This document shows positions 1-7,850 of a stretch of DNA of 64,000 bases, piece by piece. The position numbers and the translations under genes were made by a program. The notes beneath the pieces are model-generated. The model had not been told where the DNA came from, ran no database searches, and saw nothing but the letters and a program-made list of their open reading frames with translations. This DNA comes from Williamsia phyllosphaerae (GTDB lineage: Bacteria > Actinomycetota > Actinomycetes > Mycobacteriales > Mycobacteriaceae). The stretch lies in NCBI RefSeq assembly GCF_014635305.1, contig NZ_BMCS01000002.1, positions 186,001 through 250,000 on the forward strand. The letters run 5' to 3'. Position 1 is the stretch's first letter. Each line of letters opens with the position of its first letter.

Positions 1-588
1 GCCCAACCTCAGCCCGTGCGCCACCGCGAAATCCACGGCGTGCGCCGGGTCGACGGTGGTCTCGGTGACCGTCGCCTGCAGCCAGAACGTCGCGTCGACG
101 CGCGCACCCCGCAGATCCGAGCCGGACACCGTCGTCCCGACCGCCCGGGCCCCCGACAGGTCGACGCCCGTCAGATCGGCGTCGACGAGGGTCGTCCCCG
201 ACAGGTTGACCTCGCGCAGACGAGACCCACGGAGGACGGGCTTGTGGATCTTCAGGCCACCCAGGGACACCAGCGTGAGGTCGCAATCGGTCATTGTCAC
301 CGCCCGCATCGTCGACTCGGAGATCGCCGAGCCCATCAGGCTGCAGTCGGAGAAGACCGCGGCGGGCATCGGACTGCGTCGGAACGTGCAGTTGCGGAAC
401 GCGCTCTGGCGGTGCCGCGAGTCGGCGAGGTTGGCCCCGGAGAAGTCACAGTCGGTGAACACGACGGTGTCGGTGATCAGTTCGCGCAGATCAGCGTCCC
501 GGAAGGTGCAGTTCTCGAACGTGTCGTGGGAGAACTGTCGTTCGCTCAGGTCGGCTTCGTCGAACGATTCGTCGATGTGGTCGGTCAC
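1..588 (-). CDS. Pentapeptide-repeat protein (3' end outside window)
   Basis: The reading frame stays open for 196 codons to the window edge, so the C-terminus is missing. The protein shows many five-residue repeats of the A(D/N)LXX type, such as SGANL, RDADL, VDADL, TGVDL and SGSDL, which predict a right-handed quadrilateral beta-helix. The mycobacterial relative MfpA is a DNA mimic that protects gyrase from fluoroquinolones, but nothing here shows that this protein binds gyrase. The GTG start overlaps the stop of the upstream rhomboid gene in a GTGA, so the two are probably translationally coupled. Cytoplasmic, since no signal peptide is seen. The family is clear and the function is unknown. 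Confidence 0.8.
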   Translation of the reverse strand, partial: MTDHIDESFDEADLSERQFSHDTFENCTFRDADLRELITDTVVFTDCDFSGANLADSRHRQSAFRNCTFRRSPMPAAVFSDCSLMGSAISESTMRAVTMTDCDLTLVSLGGLKIHKPVLRGSRLREVNLSGTTLVDADLTGVDLSGARAVGTTVSGSDLRGARVDATFWLQATVTETTVDPAHAVDFAVAHGLRLG

Positions 589-1364
589 GTCCCCAGTGCA
601 TCACGAGGCGTCGACACCGTGTCGCGCGACAGTGTCCGCTCGAGCAGGTGCGGCGAGACCGGCGGCAGGCTGACCGTCCGCTCGACGATGTGCGCGGACA
701 CCGGGGGCAGTTCGACGCGCAGCGGCGTCGCGCGACCCAGTCGGGTCAGCGGGTAGCAGAGCAGCCCGATCAGGACGGCGCAGAGGTGTCCGATGTCGGT
801 GAAGGTCCCGTGGCTGCCGTTGACCAACGGCCAGACGACCGGCGTCGCCGCGACCACCAGCAGCGCGGCGAGGTATCCGTACCGCCAGGGTCCGCGGAGT
901 CGGTAGACCAGGATCCCGGCCACACCGGCGAGTCCGTAGCTGACGCCGATGTCGATGACGTTGAGGTCGCTCTGCGGCGCGTGGCCGGTGTTGATCGCCC
1001 ACAGCAGGACCGACTGGCTGATGTAGGTGGCGCCGACGTGGGCGATGACGACGACCGCCAGCCAGCGGGCCGTACCGAGCCACCGTTCGATGGTGGCGTG
1101 GATGAGCACGTACGGCAGTACGTAGACGAACCACCCGTTCCCGTCGATCCAGAAGGCGCTGCGGAACAGGCTGGGCAGCGGATCGTGCATCAGGTGGCGC
1201 AGGTTCGTCGAACGGTTCCGCAGGATGTCGGTGAGCTGGTCGTGTCCGACGCGGTGCGCGATGACCGTGGTGACGAACAGGATGGCCAGCCAGATGAAGG
1301 TGCCCGGAGCGGATCGCACGTAGCGCCATGTGGCGGTCGCGCCCGCGCGTGACACACCGATCAT
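585..1364 (-). CDS. Rhomboid-like integral membrane protein with duplicated C-terminal tail
   Basis: This is a 259-residue polytopic membrane protein with about six hydrophobic segments between residues 22 and 206. Residues 139-147 (DIGVSYGLA) carry a serine (S142) where rhomboid proteases have their catalytic serine, and H193 in a late segment could be the partner histidine. A rhomboid-type intramembrane protease is therefore likely, although activity is not shown. After the last segment the tail holds two near-identical 14-residue units (219-232 and 233-246), each LPPVS-x-H-x2-ERT-x-S. I chose the ATG at 1364 over the longer frame because GAAAGG and AGAAG lie just upstream. It overlaps the pentapeptide-repeat gene by four bases. 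Confidence 0.75.
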   Translation of the reverse strand: MIGVSRAGATATWRYVRSAPGTFIWLAILFVTTVIAHRVGHDQLTDILRNRSTNLRHLMHDPLPSLFRSAFWIDGNGWFVYVLPYVLIHATIERWLGTARWLAVVVIAHVGATYISQSVLLWAINTGHAPQSDLNVIDIGVSYGLAGVAGILVYRLRGPWRYGYLAALLVVAATPVVWPLVNGSHGTFTDIGHLCAVLIGLLCYPLTRLGRATPLRVELPPVSAHIVERTVSLPPVSPHLLERTLSRDTVSTPRDALGT

Positions 1365-1443
1365 CGTCTTCTGCCTTTCGGGATCGCCCGATCCCTGCCC
1401 TGCGCACCCGAACATGACGGGTGGTCAGGCAATGTAGACGCCT

Positions 1444-1908
1444 GTGTTCCGACTTTTGTTCCATGAGCCCCGCATACCACCCAATACGGGCAACGCGATC
1501 CGGTTGGCGGCCAACACCGGCTGCGAACTCCACCTGGTCGAACCCATGGGTTTCGACCTGACCGAGGCGAAGGTCAAGCGTGCGGGACTGGACTACCACG
1601 AGATGGCGTCGGTGACCGTCCACGCCGATCTCGCGGCCGCCTGGGCAGCACTGGCCCCCGAGCGGGTCTACGCGTTCACCGCACATGCCGAGAAGTTCCA
1701 CACGGAGGTGGCGTACCGACCAGGCGATGTGTTGCTGTTCGGACCGGAGCCGACTGGATTGTCGGCCGAGGTGCTCGCCGATCCGCACGTCAGCGAGCGG
1801 CTGCGCATCCCCATGTTGGCCGGCCGCAGGTCGCTGAACCTCGCCAACGCCGCGAGCATCGTCATGTACGAGGCCTGGCGTCAGAACGGATTCGACGGCG
1901 CCGTCTGA
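1444..1908 (+). CDS. trmL: tRNA (cytidine/uridine-2'-O-)-methyltransferase TrmL (SPOUT)
   Basis: This 154-residue protein has the compact single-domain length of TrmL/YibK. Visible motifs are the N-terminal PPNTGNAIRLAANTGC segment, the central LLFGPEPTGL loop and the C-terminal SLNLANAASIVMYEAWRQ segment that forms the SPOUT trefoil knot and binds S-adenosylmethionine. The enzyme 2'-O-methylates the wobble nucleotide (position 34) of certain tRNA-Leu species in the cytoplasm. The GTG start lies 79 bases after the divergent rhomboid start. In M. tuberculosis the matching gene, Rv3366, also sits near dnaE2. The reverse transcriptase gene converges on it from the right. Confidence 0.92.
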   Translation: MFRLLFHEPRIPPNTGNAIRLAANTGCELHLVEPMGFDLTEAKVKRAGLDYHEMASVTVHADLAAAWAALAPERVYAFTAHAEKFHTEVAYRPGDVLLFGPEPTGLSAEVLADPHVSERLRIPMLAGRRSLNLANAASIVMYEAWRQNGFDGAV

Positions 1909-1926
1909 CCCGACCGCCGCGACTGG

Positions 1927-3219
1927 TCACCAGTCGACGTGGGACGCCATGTCGAGGAGTTTGTCTCGCCGGGCCGGACTCGTTGCGCCGATCCAGGCGA
2001 TCTTGCCGTACACGTGGGCACGGAAATCGGGGTGTCCGTCGTGGTTCTGGGCCGCCCCGCCGGTCCGGATCGCGTTGTGCAGCAACGCGCGCAGGGCGTC
2101 GTGGTCGGCGCGCGACACCTGTGGGCGATCGTTGACCACGAGACCCGCCAGACGCTGCTGCTGGTGCGCATGCATGATCCGGGTCTTGGCCGGGTGCACG
2201 GTGAAACCCTCGTCGGCGACGACACGGAGTACGGTCCACAACACCCGATCAGCATCCATTCGATCGCCGGAGAGCGCGAGGTCGTCGCCGTAGCGGGTGT
2301 ACCGCAGGTCGTTGTGCGCGGCGAATCCCGCCAGCCGCCGATCCATCCCGCGGAGAACGAGATTCGCGAGGTGCGGCGACGTCGGCGCACCCTGCGGGAG
2401 ATGCCGCTCGCGGAGGAGACCGGCATGGACTGGGTCGAGTCCATGGATTGCGTCGGGTGGGGTCGCGGTGGTGCAGAGTTCGGTGAGGATCCGGGCGATC
2501 GCCGGCGAGCACCCGGCCGCGGAGAACACGTGTCGGACCCGCCGGGCGTCGATCGACTCGAAGCAGTGCCGCAGATCGACCCGGAGCACCACCGGACGGT
2601 CGGTGTGCGGCCAGGCGAACGCGGCCGTGGACGATCCCCGCACGAATCCGCGGGCGGCCGGATGCGGCGGGATCCGCTCGACCAGTCGGCGCAGCAGTCG
2701 TCGCTGCGTCTCGCGCATGCGCGGTTTCGGGGCCTCGATGACCCGGAACCCGTCCCGCTTCTCGACGCGGAACACCCGATAGTGGCGCAATGGCTCTCGT
2801 GCGTTTCGCAGCCATCGACCCCGGTCGGCGAACCATTCCAGCTCGGGAACCGTGAAGTTCAGCCAGTGCGCGAGTTGCTCTACGTCGTAGATGTCGGGCA
2901 GGTCGTCGCGGACCCTGCCGGTCGACGACGGTTCCGTCAACTCCCATACGGCCGGAGCCGACCGGTCATCGGTCTCGGGAAGCGGCGCGGTCCGGTCGCG
3001 CAGTGCTCCCAGAATTCTCGACTCGATGTCCGACGCCCCGGCGACGACGTCGTCCGACGGGTCGAACAGGCGTAGGCCGACGACGTCGGCGAACTCGGGC
3101 GACAAGCCCGCGGCGATCAGCGCCCTCTGCATCTCGGGCCAGGTCCATGCGGTGAGATGCGCCTCGACGTGCGCGGCGATCTCGGCGGCCTCATCCGGCG
3201 AGAACAGTGGATCAGACAT
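1927..3219 (-). CDS. Retron-type reverse transcriptase
   Basis: This 430-residue protein has a reverse transcriptase core from about residue 145 to 420. Visible motifs are VDLRHCFESI (catalytic D215), LPQGAPTSP (274-282) and RYGDD (catalytic D312, D313). They are followed by KTRIM and the LAGLVVN segment (357-363) at the place of the retron VTG (region Y) signature. FAWPH (201-205) stands where retrons have NAxxH (region X). The stretch YRVFRVEKRDGFRVIEAPKP is typical of retron palms. Residues 1-105 form an extra, acidic, helical region I do not recognise. No endonuclease or maturase domain is present, which argues against a group II intron. The start directly abuts a 21-nt inverted-repeat arm and has no Shine-Dalgarno; a GTG at 3276 is an alternative. 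No separate effector gene is adjacent. Confidence 0.88.
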   Translation of the reverse strand: MSDPLFSPDEAAEIAAHVEAHLTAWTWPEMQRALIAAGLSPEFADVVGLRLFDPSDDVVAGASDIESRILGALRDRTAPLPETDDRSAPAVWELTEPSSTGRVRDDLPDIYDVEQLAHWLNFTVPELEWFADRGRWLRNAREPLRHYRVFRVEKRDGFRVIEAPKPRMRETQRRLLRRLVERIPPHPAARGFVRGSSTAAFAWPHTDRPVVLRVDLRHCFESIDARRVRHVFSAAGCSPAIARILTELCTTATPPDAIHGLDPVHAGLLRERHLPQGAPTSPHLANLVLRGMDRRLAGFAAHNDLRYTRYGDDLALSGDRMDADRVLWTVLRVVADEGFTVHPAKTRIMHAHQQQRLAGLVVNDRPQVSRADHDALRALLHNAIRTGGAAQNHDGHPDFRAHVYGKIAWIGATSPARRDKLLDMASHVDW

Positions 3220-3240
3220 TGGCGATGGACTGCGGGCGAG
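3220..3240 (-). repeat. Inverted-repeat arm, candidate retron a2
   Basis: These 21 bases pair with 3370-3390 at 20 of 21 positions; the single mismatch is 3231 against 3379. After one further mismatch, another three bases (3242-3244 with 3366-3368) extend the pairing. The arm ends at the base before the ATG of the reverse transcriptase. Confidence 0.7.
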
Positions 3241-3369
3241 GTGACCGAGAACTCGTATCGCGGCGCCGCGAAGCACGCGCAGCGTGCCGCATGGCGTCGG
3301 ACGCAGGGACCAACTGTGAGGTGTACCCAGGGGTTACCCCTGAGACGGGTCGTGACGACCCACTCTCAT

Positions 3370-3390
3370 CTCGCCCGCCGTCCATCGCCA
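3370..3390 (-). repeat. Inverted-repeat arm, candidate retron a1
   Basis: This partner of 3220-3240 begins 19 bases after the dnaE2 stop codon (3410-3412). Part of the arm can instead pair locally with 3392-3397: 3382-3387 and 3392-3397 form a six-base stem with a four-base loop. The 5' end could therefore switch between two folds. Confidence 0.7.
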
Positions 3391-3409
3391 CCGATGGTGC
3401 CACGACCGA

Positions 3410-6400
3410 TCACTGCCAGTCGCGGGATCGGGTACCGACCTTGAGGTCGAGTCGCTGCAGATGTTCGGCCACCACGGTGACCGCACCCTCGGCGTTCTGC
3501 ACCGTTCCGCGGATCATCAGGGCCGTCGCGCTCTGGGCGAGCTTGCGGTATCGCTTCCACAATCCGACCGAACAGACGACATTGACCATGCCGGTCTCGT
3601 CCTCGAGGTTGATGAACGTGACCCCCGACGCGGTGGCGGGTCGTTGGCGATGGGTGACGGCGCCCGCCACGAGCACCCGGGACCCGTCACGCACCGACAG
3701 CAACCCGTCGGCCGGGACGACCCCCATCGCCGACAGCCGCGGCCGGAGGAACTGCGTCGGGTAGACCGTCGGCGTCACCCCGGTGGCCCACGCATCGGCC
3801 GCGGCGAGTTCGACGTCGGTCATCCCGGGCAGCGTGGGCGCGACACCCGACGCCTGCAACGCCAGGTGATCGGCACGTTCCAGCGACGCCGCACCCGCGT
3901 CCCACAGCGCCTGCCGACGGGTTCCGCCGAAGCAGTCGAAGGCACCTGCGGTGGCGAGCGCCTCGAGTTGGCGTTCGCTCAACTCGGCCCTGCGGGCGAG
4001 ATCGGCCGGGCTGCGGTACGGACCGTCGGCCACCCGACGGTCGACGACGACCTGCGCCAGCTCGTCACCGATGTGCCGCACCGAACCGAGAGCCATCCGG
4101 ACCTCGAGCCCGTCGTTCTCCAGGTTCGCGTGGGCCAGGGAGATGTTGATGTCGGGTCCGTGCACGCGGACGCCGTGCCTCCGGGCGTCGGCCACCAGCG
4201 ACTGCGGCGAGTAGAAACCCATCGGCTGCGCCCGCAGCAGCGCGGCACAGAACGCCGCGGGATGGTGCAGCTTGAACCACGACGAGTAGAAGACCAGCGC
4301 CGCGAAACTCTGCGAATGACTCTCCGGGAAACCGAAGTTGGCGAAGGCGGCCATCTTCTCGAACACTCGGTCGGCCACGTCGCCGACGATCCCGTGGGTC
4401 TGTTCCATCCCGGCGTAGAACCGCTCCTTGAGCTTCTGCATCTTCTCCGGCGACCGCTTCGACCCCATCGCGCGACGCAGTTGATCGGCCTCGGACGCGT
4501 CGAAACCGGCGACGTCGACGGCCAGCTGCATCAACTGTTCCTGGAACAGCGGCACGCCCAGCGTGCGTTCCAACGCGGTTTTCATCGACGGGTGCTCGTA
4601 GCTGGTGACCTCGAGCCCGTTGCGTCGTCGGATGTAGGGGTGCACCGACCCGCCCTGGATGGGACCGGGGCGGATCAGCGCGACCTCCACCACCAGGTCG
4701 TAGAACCGTCTCGGTTTGAGCCGGGGCAGCGTCGCCATCTGCGCCCGCGACTCAACCTGGAACACACCGACCGAGTCGGCGGCGCAGAGCATGTCGTACA
4801 CCGCGGTCTCCGCGAGATCGATCCGCGCGAGGTCGACGTGGATGTCCTTGTGCTCGGCGACGAGGTCGATGGCGTAGTGCAGCGCCGAGAGCATGCCGAG
4901 ACCGAGCAGATCGAACTTCACCAGACCGATTGCGGCACAGTCATCCTTGTCCCACTGCAGCACACTGCGACCGGCCATCCGCGCCCATTCGGTGGGGCAG
5001 ACGTCGGCGATGGGGCGATCGCAGATGACCATGCCGCCGGAGTGGATGCCGAGGTGTCGCGGCATCCCCGCGATCTGCCCGGCGAGATCCATGACGTCGT
5101 CGGGGACATCGTGCTCCGGGTTCTCCTCCTCATCGACGGTGCGGCCCCACCGGCTCACCTGCTTGCTCCACGCATCCTGCTGACCGATCGAATACCCCAG
5201 TGCGCGAGCCATGTCCCGCACCGACGACCGACCACGGTAGGTGATGACGTTGGCCACCTGGGCGCTGTACTCACGGCCGTAGGTGGCGTACACGTGCTGA
5301 ATGGCCTCCTCACGGCGATCGGACTCGATGTCGACATCGATGTCGGGCGGACCGTCCCGTTCCGGGGACAGGAAGCGTTCGAACAGCAGGCTGTTGCGTA
5401 CGGGGTCGACGTTGGTGACCCCGAGCGCGTAACAGACCGCGGAGTTGGCGGCACTCCCCCGCCCCTGACAGAGGATGTCGGAGCGCTTGCAGAAGTCGAC
5501 GATGTCGTGGACCACGAGGAAATAGCCCGGGAAGTTCAGCGAGTTGATGACCGCGAGTTCGTGCTCGATCTGCCGGTACGCCTTGGGGTTCGACGTCGGT
5601 GATCCGTAACGGTTCGCGGCGCCGGTCATCGTGAGCTCTCGCAGCCACGACTTCTCGGTGTGTCCGTTCGGGACGTCGAACGGCGGTAGTTCCGGTGCGA
5701 TCAGGCGCAACTCGAAGGCACAGTCGCGACCTATCTGCGCCGAGTTGTCGATGGCCTCGGGGTGGGCGGCCAGTAGCCGCGCCATCTCGTCGCCGCTGCG
5801 CAGGTGGGCGCCGCCCACCGGACCGAGCCAGCCGGCGATCTCGTCGAGGCTCGCCCGGGCGCGCACCGCGGCCATGGCCATGGCCAGGCGGCGGCGGTCG
5901 GGGCCCGCGAAGTGGGCGCCGGTGGTGGCGACGGTGACAAGACCGTGCGCCGCAGCCAGTTCGGCGAGGGCGGCGTTGCGTTCGTCGTCGGTCGGCATGG
6001 ACTGGGTGGTGAGTTCGACGGCGACGTTGTCGCGGCCGAATCGATCGACCAGCAGTCGCAGTTCTTGTGCGGCCGCCTCGGGTCCCCGGGTGGCCAGGGC
6101 CTGGCGCACGGTCCCCTTCCGGCAGCCGGTGAGAATCAGCCACGACCCGTCGGCGGCGGTGGCCAACTCGTCCATGTCGTAGCGCAGCAATCCTTTCTCA
6201 CCGGCCGCCATGTGTGCGGCGGCCATCTGCCTCGACAGCCGTCGGTACCCGTCCTGACCCCTGGCCAGCACCAGCAGATGACCGCCCTCCGGATCGTTGA
6301 CGCCGGTGCGGGCCGCGTCGTGCTGCATCGACAGTTCCGCGCCGAACACCGTCGGGAGTCGCCACTCCCGGGCCGCCTCGGCGAACCGGACCACTCCGTA

Positions 6401-6709
6401 GAAACCGTCGTGATCGGTGACGGCGAGCGCCTCGAGTCCGAGGCGGTGTGCCTCGGTGACCATGTCCTCGGGCGAGCTGGCACCGTCGAGGAAGCTGTAG
6501 GAGGTGTGCGCGTGAAGTTCGGCGTAGCGCGTCGCGCTCCGTCCCCGAGCACTGTCGTCAGCCTGGAACGGGTCACGTTTACGGGACCAGGCGGGGCTGT
6601 CACCGCCGTCGCCGGGGAACGTCTCACCCGGCCGACCACCGCTGTTCGGGCGCCCCGACAGCACCCGCTCCATCTCCGCCCAGGTGGGCGGGCCCTCGTT
6701 CCAGCCCAC
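3410..6709 (-). CDS. dnaE2: Error-prone DNA polymerase III alpha subunit DnaE2 (ImuC)
   Basis: This 1099-residue C-family DNA polymerase has an N-terminal PHP domain (YAELHAHTSYSFLDGASS, then LAVTDHDGFYG) and the polymerase motif GPPDIDVDIESDRREE with the catalytic aspartates. A C-terminal OB fold follows. In mycobacteria DnaE2 performs translesion synthesis with ImuB and ImuA' and causes damage-induced mutation. I chose the GTG at 6709 because the protein then begins with the GWNEGPPTWAEMERVLSG segment typical of mycobacterial DnaE2; a longer frame would overlap the divergent promoter. A LexA box lies 18 bases upstream. The partner genes are about 6 kb away (imuB, imuA'). No strong terminator separates the stop from the retron-like unit. 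Confidence 0.95.
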   Translation of the reverse strand: MGWNEGPPTWAEMERVLSGRPNSGGRPGETFPGDGGDSPAWSRKRDPFQADDSARGRSATRYAELHAHTSYSFLDGASSPEDMVTEAHRLGLEALAVTDHDGFYGVVRFAEAAREWRLPTVFGAELSMQHDAARTGVNDPEGGHLLVLARGQDGYRRLSRQMAAAHMAAGEKGLLRYDMDELATAADGSWLILTGCRKGTVRQALATRGPEAAAQELRLLVDRFGRDNVAVELTTQSMPTDDERNAALAELAAAHGLVTVATTGAHFAGPDRRRLAMAMAAVRARASLDEIAGWLGPVGGAHLRSGDEMARLLAAHPEAIDNSAQIGRDCAFELRLIAPELPPFDVPNGHTEKSWLRELTMTGAANRYGSPTSNPKAYRQIEHELAVINSLNFPGYFLVVHDIVDFCKRSDILCQGRGSAANSAVCYALGVTNVDPVRNSLLFERFLSPERDGPPDIDVDIESDRREEAIQHVYATYGREYSAQVANVITYRGRSSVRDMARALGYSIGQQDAWSKQVSRWGRTVDEEENPEHDVPDDVMDLAGQIAGMPRHLGIHSGGMVICDRPIADVCPTEWARMAGRSVLQWDKDDCAAIGLVKFDLLGLGMLSALHYAIDLVAEHKDIHVDLARIDLAETAVYDMLCAADSVGVFQVESRAQMATLPRLKPRRFYDLVVEVALIRPGPIQGGSVHPYIRRRNGLEVTSYEHPSMKTALERTLGVPLFQEQLMQLAVDVAGFDASEADQLRRAMGSKRSPEKMQKLKERFYAGMEQTHGIVGDVADRVFEKMAAFANFGFPESHSQSFAALVFYSSWFKLHHPAAFCAALLRAQPMGFYSPQSLVADARRHGVRVHGPDINISLAHANLENDGLEVRMALGSVRHIGDELAQVVVDRRVADGPYRSPADLARRAELSERQLEALATAGAFDCFGGTRRQALWDAGAASLERADHLALQASGVAPTLPGMTDVELAAADAWATGVTPTVYPTQFLRPRLSAMGVVPADGLLSVRDGSRVLVAGAVTHRQRPATASGVTFINLEDETGMVNVVCSVGLWKRYRKLAQSATALMIRGTVQNAEGAVTVVAEHLQRLDLKVGTRSRDWQ

Positions 6710-6727
6710 ACCCGATGGTATCGGTAT

Positions 6728-6743
6728 TCGAACACATATTCGA
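6728..6743. promoter_or_regulatory. LexA (SOS) box upstream of dnaE2
   Basis: TCGAAC-ACAT-ATTCGA matches the mycobacterial SOS box TCGAAC(N4)GTTCGA at 11 of 12 specified positions. It lies between the divergent dnaE2 and permease starts, at a distance suited to repression of dnaE2. Confidence 0.85.
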
Positions 6744-6773
6744 CCCCGATCGGCTCGGATTAGTCTTGAGCCC

Positions 6774-7754
6774 ATGCCTGCCCCGTGGTCCGGACGCAGC
6801 GTCGTCGCCACCGGTGAGCGGTTCCAGATCCCGTTCTATCTGCTCGCCCTCGCCGCGGGCGCGGCCCTCGGCCTGGCCGCCCCCGGTACGGCTCCGACCC
6901 TCGAACAAGCGATCAACCCCGTGTTGATCGTCCTGCTCTACGCCACCTTCCTCGCCGTGCCGTTCGCGCGGATCGGCGCCGCCCTGCGCGACGTCCGTTT
7001 CCTCGTCGGCGCCGTGGCCCTCAACTTCGTCGTCGTCCCGGTCGTGGTCTTCGCGCTCACACGGTTCGTGGCGGATGACCGGGCCGTCCTCGTCGGCGTC
7101 GTCCTCGTGCTGTGCGCGCCGTGCATCGACTACGTGATCGTCTTCAGCGGGCTCGCCGGTGCCGCGTCCGATCGCCTTCTCGCCGGCGCGCCCGTGCTGA
7201 TGCTGCTCCAGATCGCGCTGCTGCCGCTCTACCTCTGGCTGTTCGTGGGCGCAGACGTGGTGGACACGATCGAGGTGGCGCCGTTCGTCGAGGCGTTCCT
7301 GGTCCTGATCGTCGTGCCGATGGCCCTTGCCGCGACCACGCAGGTGCTGGCGCGTCGGCATCGGCTCGCGACGAGGGTCACCGACGTCATGGCGGCGACC
7401 ATGGTCCCGATCATGATGGTGACGCTGGCCGTCGTCGTCGCCTCGCAGATCGATGCCGTCCGGACGCGCTGGGCCGACCTCGTCGGCGCCGCCGTCGTCT
7501 TCGTCGCCTTCCTGGTGGTCATGGCCGTCCTCGGACGCGTCGCGGCGGGCGTCGCCCGACTCGACGTCCCGGCCGGTCGCGCGCTCGTGTTCTCCGGTGC
7601 CACCCGCAACTCACTGGTGGTGCTTCCGCTCGCACTGGCCCTGCCGTCGGCCCTGGCCCTGGCGCCGGTCGTGGTGGTCACGCAGACACTGGTCGAGTTG
7701 GTCGGCATGATCGCCTACGTTCGCCTGGTCCCCCGTCTGATCCCGGCCGACTGA
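6774..7754 (+). CDS. ACR3/bile acid:sodium symporter-family permease
   Basis: This 326-residue protein is almost entirely hydrophobic and has about ten predicted transmembrane segments. It resembles the arsenical-resistance-3/BASS superfamily: LCAPCIDYVIVFSGL is the cysteine-containing discontinuous-helix region and FSGATRNSLVVLPLALALP is the second conserved crossover. Relatives export arsenite or move organic anions across the plasma membrane. There is no arsR or arsC neighbour, so the substrate cannot be assigned. The ATG at 6774 was chosen because upstream alternatives overlap the LexA box and dnaE2. The gene is divergent from dnaE2 and might be influenced by the same box. Confidence 0.75.
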   Translation: MPAPWSGRSVVATGERFQIPFYLLALAAGAALGLAAPGTAPTLEQAINPVLIVLLYATFLAVPFARIGAALRDVRFLVGAVALNFVVVPVVVFALTRFVADDRAVLVGVVLVLCAPCIDYVIVFSGLAGAASDRLLAGAPVLMLLQIALLPLYLWLFVGADVVDTIEVAPFVEAFLVLIVVPMALAATTQVLARRHRLATRVTDVMAATMVPIMMVTLAVVVASQIDAVRTRWADLVGAAVVFVAFLVVMAVLGRVAAGVARLDVPAGRALVFSGATRNSLVVLPLALALPSALALAPVVVVTQTLVELVGMIAYVRLVPRLIPAD

Positions 7755-7792
7755 TCCCGGCTGACTGATCCGGCGACCGTACAAAAGTTACT

Positions 7793-7806
7793 GTTACTCT
7801 CGTAAC
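7793..7806. promoter_or_regulatory. Inverted repeat upstream of the acyl-CoA reductase
   Basis: GTTAC-TCTC-GTAAC is a perfect five-base inverted repeat 44 bases before the start codon, and a further GTTACT copy lies just upstream. It is a likely operator, perhaps for a TetR-family regulator encoded elsewhere. The regulator is unknown. Confidence 0.4.
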
Positions 7807-7850
7807 ACAAACACGGGTGAATCCCGATCATGACGGCGTCAGGATGTGCC

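Larger units (their letters stand above)
3220..3390 (-). ncRNA. Candidate retron msr-msd non-coding RNA
   Basis: The 171-nt interval between dnaE2 and the reverse transcriptase start is bounded by complementary arms (3370-3390 and 3220-3240; 20 of 21 positions pair), placed like the a1/a2 arms of a retron. Reading the minus strand after the 5' arm there is a hairpin with a UGAGA/UCUCA base and a GGGUCG/CGACCC upper stem (3368-3341). A second hairpin AGGGG-UAA-CCCCU (3341-3329) follows, then a weaker one (3328-3306). The rest is a GC-rich section with nested stems, including GCACGC/GCGUGC (3287-3273) and the palindrome at 3259-3270. That arrangement suits short msr hairpins followed by a structured msd. 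The branching guanosine could be one of the G residues right after the 5' arm. The boundaries are inferred from pairing only. Confidence 0.6.

Noticed and set aside
1927..3390. Group II intron or diversity-generating retroelement as explanation of the RT
   Set aside because: No maturase X or endonuclease domain follows the RT, no domain V-like hairpin was seen downstream, and no template/variable repeat pair or accessory gene was noticed nearby.
1927..3390. Prophage or transposon carrying the RT
   Set aside because: No integrase, transposase, target duplication or phage gene is present; the flanking inverted repeat lies on one side of the RT gene, not around it.
3461..5602. Long plus-strand open frame (713 codons) opposite dnaE2
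   Set aside because: It is the antisense shadow of a high-GC gene. Its composition is rich in R, G, V and H, it has no recognisable domain, and dnaE2 is certain.
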